From the NCBI GenBank assembly GCA_037447655.1, contig JBBHKE010000505.1:1-52948 (forward strand): a stretch of 52,948 nt of DNA. Reading direction: 5' to 3'. The notes below the pieces were generated by a model that worked only from the letters and a program-made list of their open reading frames with translations, searched no databases and was not told the origin of the DNA. This document shows, piece by piece, positions 22,883 through 35,916 of this stretch. Position 1 is the first letter of the stretch; every line of letters starts with the position of its first letter. Origin of the DNA: Zygnema cylindricum. Taxonomy: Eukaryota > Streptophyta > Zygnematophyceae > Zygnematales > Zygnemataceae. Made by a program: the position numbers and the translations under genes.

Positions 22883-24820
22883 TCAATTCAATGGAATGGC
22901 ACCAGAAAGCATTCCCAGAAGACGATCTAAAACACGTCCTCCATTTTCTCGAATTCCTGAATGCATAAACTCATTTGTAACCCAAACACGTGCCCCGTTT
23001 ATTTCTGCGGCCGTATCTTCCGACAAACGGGGGCTCACATATAAATCCTCGTAATATAAAACAGCGGCTGTTGGAACCTGTCTTAGAGAATCAAACACAA
23101 CAACAACAACATATTTCATCGAAAATGTTTAAGCGAATATCAAGATACTTTCCCCAAAAATTTGCATCTACGGCTGTAAACGTTTCTTGATCTTTCCACT
23201 CCATTTCTGAAAGGAAAAACACAGTTTTGAAGTTGTAAGGAGAGTATAGAGGTGTCTATTACCTTATTTGCATTCAAAACTTCCTTATTGTAAAGAGGAC
23301 CCCAATCTTCCTTTTCTGCCAACAAATTTGCCGCTTTTTTCAGTGGCCGTAGAGCAGAAATTTCATCAAACATCCAAGGAAAAATCATCTGCAAAACAAT
23401 GTGTCACTTGTGATTTTCACTTATACTCCTCCTTCAAGTCATTTCTTTTTTTCTTTTCTTTTTTCGTCGATAGAATCGTGATGATAAGCATCATTTTATT
23501 CAAAATTCTTTCATCAATCAGGCCTTTTTCCAGCAAGAACACACATTAGGCATAAAAGACAAGTGGAGAGGACAATGCAAAAATCAAGGAATCTTCGAAG
23601 AAGACCCTTTCGTCGATGACAGAAAATTACCTCGCCTGTGAAAGGCACTTGTCCCCCATTTTTAGAAATTTTGATGGGATCAAAAGAATCAGCCATATCC
23701 TCTCTCACACGCTCTGCTGCCCATCTTGAAGAAGCTCCCTGGATTGTACAAAAATGGCCAAAGTAGTGGTGAGATTACTTCCTTTTTCCGTACCACAGCA
23801 TGGAGAATAAGTTATCATTTTTCCATCCTATATTACAGAAAATAAGTTACCACCTTTTTGGACAGCAGTATGGAAAATCACCCTTTTACATTACCACATT
23901 AAGGAACGCAAGTTAACTTCTTTCTATCACATTATAAAGGATACTTTGTCCTATTTCATTGCCATATTACAAAGAATAAGCAGCTATTTTTCCAGGCCTC
24001 ATTACAAAGGATTAGCTACCTTTTGGGGGACTGTAACTCCAAATTCCACAATTACTCCAACAAAAAGAAAGTCAGCATACAAATTTACTTCAACATTTCA
24101 AATATGGATGATTAAGAGACTCTCAAGCATATTCAATCTAAATTATGTAAACCTTTGGTGATGCTGACCTGGCAGTATATGGCCTCGTGCAGAAGGGCGT
24201 AAAGTGGATTAGTGACAAAATCGTGACAATTGTCGATCTGAAAACACAATGAATCTGACAGAAAAAATCAGCAAACCCATCAAAGCCGTTAATATTCCTT
24301 TCAGAAATTACGACTGCAACGTGTCAAAATCCAGCCATACATCAATTCCAAAACCAGCTCATGTATGCTTTCATTTCCATTGACAGCAAAAAACTATTCT
24401 ATCAAAAATTACCATTTGCAAAAAAGTTGAACTGAGATTTTTGGGAGCTCCTTCGGTAAGCTGTGGATCCCACGCTCTCTCAAGACTGGACAGAAAAAAA
24501 AAAACAGCAACTTAATCAACAATTCCAGATCATGATGAAAGGTAGAGAGAAGGAAAGAGAACAAAATGAGGGCATGGGAGAGGGAGGAGCCAGGAAAAGG
24601 GTGAGTGCCACATGAAAGCATGGAAGGGAGAAAGTAGCAGGAAGGGAGAGAGGGAGACAGAGTGGGAGAGGACAAGGGGGGGAGCAAGAGGGAGGGGAAG
24701 AGAGACACATAGAGAGCGAGGGAGAGGGAGAAAGAGAGGAGAGAGAGAAAGTGCAATTACTCTTATCCACAGAGATGGGTTTTTTAGGGTTTTTTAGGGT
24801 TTTTTATGGTTTTTTAGGGG

Positions 24821-24900
<80 letters not shown>

Positions 24901-27900
24901 TACATAAAGTGCAATTTTTCAAATCCTCCTGCTGCCCCAAGTGTCGAAAGGCCGATTGTTTGCAAACCACGAGGAGAAAGAATGCTTCCAGATGGAAGAG
25001 TAATCTGTCATCATCACAAAATTTTCATTTAAAAAAACAAACCATCATTGAAATGACTCGTCAAATTCACAGGATGTTTTCATATGTCCCCGCTTTCATC
25101 AATAACATCTCGTCTTCACAAAAAATGAAAAAAAAATTCCCACCTGATTCAAGAACTCACTGATGAAAACAACATTTGGTTCCTGCCATTCATCCTTGCT
25201 CTCAGAAAACACAAACATAAAAAAGGGGTCATCAGAACAAAACACACACCTGTCTCTCCCCCAAATAGAGCATTAACTCCCGCACTTTTTTAGCGTCCTC
25301 TGGAAACCTCATATAAAACTTTTGACTTTGTTTCTCAACTCGAGCAAAGCAAGCTCGATAGACAGCCTCGGCGGTACATCCTCCATGGATAGGTGGGAGT
25401 CCACCTGTCAAAAGAACCTTACTTAAGCCTTCCGGAGCAAAACTGAGGTAGGAGACAGCACAGAAACCACCAAAGCTCTGACAATCCCCACCCACATCGT
25501 TATAAGGTGAGAAGAATCTCTCTCTCCCCCCCTCTATCTCCCTCTCCTCCCTTACCCTCTCTCCCATCCTCCCCTCCCCCTCCCCCTACCCATACTTCTC
25601 TCTCTCATGACTTTGATCTTTATCTTAATCTCAACATTCACCTTAGTATGGGTTCTGATATTTGCCAAATGTGTCAAATGAAAGCTTTGGTAATAAAGCT
25701 AAGTGCAATAAGCGTGAGTGATCATAGGAGAGGGAGAGGGAGAAGGAAAGGAGAGAAAGAAAGAGGGATGGGAGGGAAAGTGAGAAGGGACAGGGATAGA
25801 GGAGCGGTCAAGGGGCGGGTGAGCGGGAGGTTGAGGGGGAGAGGGTGGGGAACGGGAAGGGGAAAAGAGAGAACTTCAAATTGAAAAGATACCTGTCCAA
25901 GAACCACCCACTTCTCGCCAGGTGCTAGTAATTGCTTCCGTATGAGTTCCGCGTCACGGACAATATTATCTGCTCGAAAATGAGCCAAATAAGCTGCTTG
26001 CTCTTCGGGAGATGGAAATTGAGCCAACGAAGATACGCCAAGAGGCGTGGATAATCCTGTACCACGCTGAACACCAGCATGAATTGTCACAGTCAAAAAG
26101 AATTCATTGTCTTTTATGCAGTTAACGCTTTTCATGCCTTTGGTTCAGACATTTCTCTACGATATTTTCATTATGTTTTTCGTTTCTTATTTTTTTTTAA
26201 TATATGTGTTTTTTGTGTTTCACACTTTTCATGCAATTGTTTGTCATCCAGGTAGGCTTTGATAATTTCATGCACAAATCTTAATGTTTTCCACATAATG
26301 TTTAGTATTTTCCATTAGCTATTTACATTTTCATGTACTTCAATATTTTTCTTGCAAACAAAGGTCGCCTTCCTCCTCCCTCCATTCCTCTCTTTCTCTG
26401 TTTCTCAGAAAGGAAGTGAAACAACAAACAGGGAAAAGAAGTAGGAAACTGGAGCACAGACTTGATCAAGAAGGAGTACTCGATGACCTTCACATGCTTT
26501 AGAAAGCCAGCCAAAAGCTTCTGAAGGCCTAGGAGCTTCAAACCCAGGACCTCCTTGTAAATAAAGTAGCCATGGGAGAGTCTTGCCAACATTATCAACT
26601 GCATGAAAAACAAAAGGAGCTTGATTTGGTGAAACGGACTCACTTTTGCCTTGTGTACCGTTTTTGATGTGAACTATCAGTTATGGTAACATATTCGCTT
26701 ATGAACTTGAACCTAAGAGGAATCTACAAGTAAAAAAGCGCTTCTGGTTTGCCAACCGTCTACAGGAAATGGACAAGAACATTGGTAAAATCCATGCTAA
26801 GAACACAAAAAACTGTGTAATGACAAGCACCGATCCTTGAGGCTCTAAAGCCGGAATTAATTGATCTACTTAGTTAGAAAAGCAATAGGCTTTACATGTG
26901 ATCAGGGTTCTGATTTTACAACAAAAGTCAAAGTCTGAATAAGATTGCATCGGGAAAATACAATCCGGAAGGGAAGAGGTAAAATTCCAATCAGAAAAAA
27001 AATCTCGACGATGCAAAGACTACCTTAATGAACCGTTGAAGTTTTCCCAACATCAAATTAATTAAGAATCTTAACAAATAAATGATAAATGAATCAATTA
27101 TACATATACATACATATATACATTGATATTATATATATTATGTATATAATAAGTGAAATTTGTATTTAGCATATTTAAGGGTCTCACATCAAACTGAATG
27201 TCGTTGTTCAAAGTTTTTGAAAAAGAGACTTGGCAAAATGCAACCTAAAGTTCACACCTGCAACGACTTCCCGTGCAAATACTTTTATCCTGGCTGAGAG
27301 GCTGTTCGAATAGTCCAGTGGTGCCTCAAAAACGTGGTCTGTAAGTTGAAGACCAGGCACATGGAACGTTGTTCCAATCCTGTGAAAGGGGCACATTTGA
27401 GCTGAATTGAAATTGTATACAGGGTTTTGTGAATTTCATCTAAAGGACATTGCAGAACACTCAGATAAATTCTTGGAACGAAGAGCGACAACCTAAGTTT
27501 GACAAGAAATAATACTTATAGGTGGAAGCCAATAGCCATTGTTGATATTCAGAAAAAATATTCAATGAACTGTATCCAATGTCAATCTCTAACCATTATG
27601 CCAAATGTGTAGTATTGGAGGAGAGTGTCAGGGTTGGGGGAGCAATGGTGAAAACTACAGCCATTGCCAAGTGTTTGGTTTAAGCAGACAAAATGTGAGA
27701 AATAGTAACGCGTTTGCTACAAGCATTGGTAAAATTTATCACAAAAGGGTTGCCGTTAAATATTGAGGGCTTCATTTCCAATATTCGATCCACAACATCA
27801 AGGTAAACATGTAAAATTTAAAGCTTCACGTTTGATTTTTGAAATGTCTGATGTTAGACTTTTGATGTTTAATAATGTTGGTGATGGATGTTTAATGCTT

Positions 27901-28559
27901 AATGTTTAACGGGAACATGATGTTCTATGTTTGATGTTGCTCATCCTTTTCTCCGACCTCCTTTGCCCTTGCTCAACTCCAACATGTCAGCTCATACACA
28001 ATTTCCAGATTCCAAATTCCGCAAGTAAATATTACATTGTAGTTAACGCCTAAAGAGCAACGGCTGTTATTTAGTGTTCAAAAGTTCAGTAGCATCTTTT
28101 TAATAGCAGTCAGTCCTTAACTTAAAGATCCTGTTTCTTATTACAGCATGAAATATTCCGTCCACACATGTCACCCTACTTACGTACGTAAGACACATGA
28201 GGCTTGAATGTATACATTATTCATGAAAAAGCTAATTTTCGCCATTGCAAATCTTAAATTGTTAAAACTCACTCGGGACAATATCCTTCTCTCTCTTCTT
28301 TCGAATCCACAATTAGAGCAGACATTTTAGAAATGTTTTCATCTCCTTGAACAGCCATGGACATAACACGACTTTGAGACATAAAATTGAATCTGCTGGG
28401 AAGCTTTAAATGGAAATTATGGCGTATTGGAAGAAAGTGGGAGCGGAAGAAAGGAAGACGAGCCGTTGACGAAGAAGCTGATGTAAACTCGAGCCACGTG
28501 GCGCCATAGTAGCGACGCACGTGTGAAGATGAAACCAAAGAGTTCCAAAGAGGACGCAT
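22883..28559 (-). CDS. Prolyl aminopeptidase (proline iminopeptidase, S33), organelle-targeted
   Basis: Eleven exons, read downward: 28273-28559, 27258-27379, 26462-26598, 25893-26066, 25250-25477, 24904-25004, 24413-24485, 24169-24237, 23631-23738, 23263-23388 and 22883-23077. They sum to 1620 bases (539 residues), all in phase. An Arg/Ser-rich leader of about 90 residues (starting MRPLWNSLVSSSHVRRYYGA) resembles a plastid or mitochondrial presequence. The alpha/beta-hydrolase core follows: WLLYLQGGPGFEAPRPSEAF (oxyanion GGPG), LLLDQRGTGLSTP, LGQSFGGFCAVSYLS with the nucleophile Ser, IFPWMFDEISALRPLK, VLYYEDLYV with the acid Asp, and NEFMHSGIR with the catalytic His. It matches the roughly 425-residue Aeromonas-type enzymes that release N-terminal proline. 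Oligopeptide turnover is the likely role. Confidence 0.93.
24780..24897. repeat. Telomere-like 10-bp repeats joined to (GA)n
   Basis: Four units of TTTTTTAGGG (one carries ATGG) at 24780-24820 run directly into about 38 GA dinucleotides. On the peptidase's coding strand this is a (CT)n tract starting about 7 bases after the 5' splice site of the intron between 24904 and 24485. A broader purine-rich zone extends from 24540. Confidence 0.85.
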
Positions 28560-28947
28560 ACTGAATGGAAATTAGTCGAAACTCACGTTTAGGAAAGAGC
28601 GATGGTTGTAGGTAGATGCAATATTATATTTTGTTTCGTTGCAGTAGAGCAGCGTTAAACGGAACTGCGGATCTCATTTATTTAGAACAGCGTCTCCGTT
28701 GTCCATCACAACTTTCAGCAGGATTCAAATCCTGTCATATTTCACGCTTCACTTTGTGAAAGAATTCCATAGCCTCTCTGCACCGTCGATTTCATTAACT
28801 CGGAATTTTCACGGTTGAAATCAGGCGGAGTTGAGTTTCACACGTGAAAAATCTTACCACAAATACTTTCTGAAAACCCTAATTCATCCTCTTCCGCGGC
28901 CTCTGCTCCCATCATCCTCCTCCCAGGCTTCTGCTTGGCCTTCCACT
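28560..28947. promoter_or_regulatory. Head-to-head promoter, peptidase / RPS5
   Basis: 388 bases between divergent starts. The RPS5 side has a plant telo-box, AAACCCTAA, at 28874-28882, 66 bases before the ATG and followed by pyrimidine-rich sequence, the usual arrangement in plant ribosomal protein genes. No TATA box is evident. Confidence 0.65.
28874..28882 (+). promoter_or_regulatory. Telo-box of RPS5
   Basis: Exact AAACCCTAA. In plants this element is common near the start site of ribosomal-protein and other translation genes, where it acts with growth-linked factors. Confidence 0.6.
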
Positions 28948-33101
<4,154 letters not shown>

Positions 33102-33290
33102 ACAGCCATTGGCTTGGAGAATATTCCTTGTTGTAGCTCTTCTCTCTGTACTCATCATGTGCTCTCGATAAAAAAGAGGGGAATCTATCTTCGCCACATC
33201 TTTTTTGCCTTCCTGTAATTTCTTGTGTGTGCGTGGATGAAATTACTTAATGAAAGACAGAAGCCAGTGGATTAATTTTGACCTTATTGT

Positions 33291-33310
33291 GCTGCTGCTG
33301 CTGCTGCTGC
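33291..33310. repeat. (GCT)n microsatellite
   Basis: Six uninterrupted GCT units plus GC, about 190 bases after the RPS5 stop, probably beyond or within the 3' UTR. Confidence 0.85.
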
Positions 33311-34445
33311 ATTTATTGAGGATGCATGGTTGTCTCAGTTCCCTCGCTTAAAAAGCAATGTCGCAATGACATATTCATGCACCATATAAGTAAGGTGTAA
33401 AGCTAGACGCTCCTTAATTTTATACCGCGAAAGTGAATTTCAAATTTGAGGACGTTTGTTGCACGCAATTTGTACTTTTCACTTCAAAATTGTACGCTTG
33501 ACGTGTATAAAAATGTCTAAGAGTTCAGCTTCCAGCTAACCTGTAGGCTACCTACCGTAGAGCGTAAACCTCAGAGAACTTTCATGCCAGCTTTAAGTGT
33601 AGATGTCCTTTGAATGACGGGTTGAAACAGCATGATTATGTGGACCTATGTGGCAATGTTTAAACAAGATATTGCACAGGTTGCAGTGAAAGTGCATACA
33701 TTTGATGATGCATTGTGACAGGAAAACTGATCGAGCAAATCTTAGATGAGTGGGTTAACAAGAGGCGTTGACAAGCTTTGGCACGCACTTGGCAGATAAT
33801 GTAGTTAACTTAGCGAGGTCTCTAAAGTGCATCTGCAGAAGTTGTCGAAACTTAAATTTGTAATTAGCTTTGACAAGGTTATTTTGTGAGTCTGGCTCTA
33901 TTATGGGCCTGTTAGATAGTTATCTGTTGCTATTCATTGCTGCTACTCCACCAAAAGTTGCCGTAGTGTTTTGTCCCACGCCCACGCCTATTGAATGGCT
34001 AAGGAACGCCACCTTAAGAAGGAAAAGACCCTTAAGAATGAAAATATGGATGAGCACTTCCATTATCCCACTTCCGATGTATTTATAGGAAATGAAACAA
34101 GGTTCTCGAGCACTTCCAACTCGTTGGGACGAAACGGAGGTGAAGAAAAGGGAACTGCGTTCAGGCATCAAATAGTCACACATGAGAGCATTTCTCAACC
34201 ACTTGCACTAGTCTGCGAATGCAGGAAAACTGTCCGACACCTACAGAAAGTTTGGCCACTAACCGAACTCCAAACCATTTAATTGTTCCAAACCCAAAAC
34301 CTGGAATAAAGATACTGGTCTACCATTGCTACCTTGCTCAACAGCTTGAAGCTATTATGGTCTAGCTAACTACAATGACCAATAGAGTGGGCTTCAAGCA
34401 CTGTCGAAACGTAAATAAACAACAAGGCTCATGAATAACCCGTCT

Positions 34446-34950
34446 GTATATCCTCGAACGAAAAATAAAACCAAAAACAAAAAAAAACAACAACAAAAGC
34501 TAAAACAAAAACAAAGACAAAAACAAAAACAAAAAAAAAACTTAATGTTGCTGATGTTGTACATTTGGCCTTGCTCTAAGTCAGCGATACGGCTCAGAAG
34601 CATGAAAAGACAGTACAATTTTTCCAACGGGAGCTCGGCAAGCCGGAGGAACTTATATTACAAGTCTGGTTATATATTAACGCCAGCCTGCGACCTCCAT
34701 TAAATTTTCCATCCTGGGAGGAGGAGGTGACAGGCTCCTCAAATCCTTTCCAAAAATGTCCTCAGAGAGGAAAAAACTCAAACTCTCAAAATTGATAGGT
34801 CGATAAAAATATATCGTAAATCAAGTTTTATATCATACACACATTTTAGAAGATTTTTTTTTTGCCTGTCTTAAATATATAAATACAGTACAGCCACTCG
34901 CAACATACTTATAACAAAAAATAACAACGACAACAACAACAACAACAACA
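34446..34950. repeat. A/C-rich simple repeats including (CAA)n
   Basis: Runs of AAAAAC near 34446-34532 and CAA/CGA triplets near 34924-34950 flank ordinary sequence. No coding potential. Confidence 0.6.
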
Positions 34951-35393
34951 AATTCATTCAACAATATGAAATATGTAAAAAAGCAAAATAGAAATTGAAT
35001 TACATATATAAAAAAAAAGAAAAATGCATCAAAAAAAATACATCCAAGTAAAACATACAAAAAAATTCACAAGCAAGAAAAAATAAAAAATAGAGAGAAT
35101 TTTGAAAATAAAAACTCCATTGAAAATGATTTGAAAAAACTCTCTACAAAAAGCTTCTCGTTCAAATCTACTCTCTACCTGTCCCTCTCTATACCTCCAC
35201 CACTACTCCACCTATGAACTAAAGATGGTTCATAAAAAAGTACAAGTTTGATGAAAAAAAAGAAAAAGAAAAAACAAGTAAAGGAAAAACAAAACACTAC
35301 AAAAAAAGTAAAGGAAAAAACCCTCCAAAACCCAATCCTCTACTCTCCATACCACTAAATGGAAATAATTGAAAAAACCCTTCCCTCTACCCC

Positions 35394-35560
35394 CCTAGCC
35401 TACCTCCCCTAACCTAACACCCCTAGCCTACCTCCCCTAACCTAACACCCCTAGCCTACCTCCCCTAACCTAACACCCCTAACCTGCCTTCCCTAACCTA
35501 ACACCCCTAACCTACCTCCCCTAACCTAACACCCCTAACCTACCTCCCCTAACCCTTCTC
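35394..35560. repeat. 28-bp CCTAACC-type minisatellite
   Basis: Six copies of a 28-base unit begin at 35394, 35422, 35450, 35478, 35506 and 35534. Each unit contains CCTACCTCCCCTAACCTAAC. Copies 1-3 carry CCTAGCC and copies 4-6 carry CCTAACC, so the array has two homogenised halves. It continues into irregular CCCTAACC-rich DNA to about 35765. Confidence 0.9.
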
Positions 35561-35766
35561 CCTCTACCCCCCTAACCTACCTCCCTCTCCCCTAACCTAT
35601 ACTACCACCCTCCCTCCCCCAAACCCCCCAAACCCCTCCCTCCCTCCCTAACCCTACCTCCCCCAACCCCTCCTAACCCCTACCCACCCCCCTCCTTTCA
35701 TCTTCTCCACCTTTCCTCCCACCCCCCAACCCCTCCAACCCCCCAACCCCTCCACCCCCCCAACCC

Positions 35767-35868
35767 CTATCCATAAAGCAGCGAGAGGACCACGAGTACA
35801 ATAATAACTGTGGCCATCACTGCGTCGTCCTGCACCCCTTCTGGGGACCCCCTGGAGAGAGAAAGAGG

Positions 35869-35916
<48 letters not shown>

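Larger units (their letters stand above)
33102..35766. other. Intergenic, low-complexity, no supported gene
   Basis: Between RPS5 and the coiled-coil membrane protein gene. It contains a (GCT)n run, A/C-rich tracts, (CAA)n and a C-rich 28-bp minisatellite. A 95-residue ATG-initiated reading frame at 33995-34282 has no recognised family and no splice or promoter support. Confidence 0.6.

Noticed and set aside
24409-24800. Serine/proline/leucine-rich frames around the GA microsatellite
   Set aside because: They lie in an intron of the peptidase gene and reflect simple sequence only.
33995-34282. 95-residue ATG-initiated plus-strand frame
   Set aside because: No recognised family, splice partner or promoter sign; a chance frame cannot be excluded.
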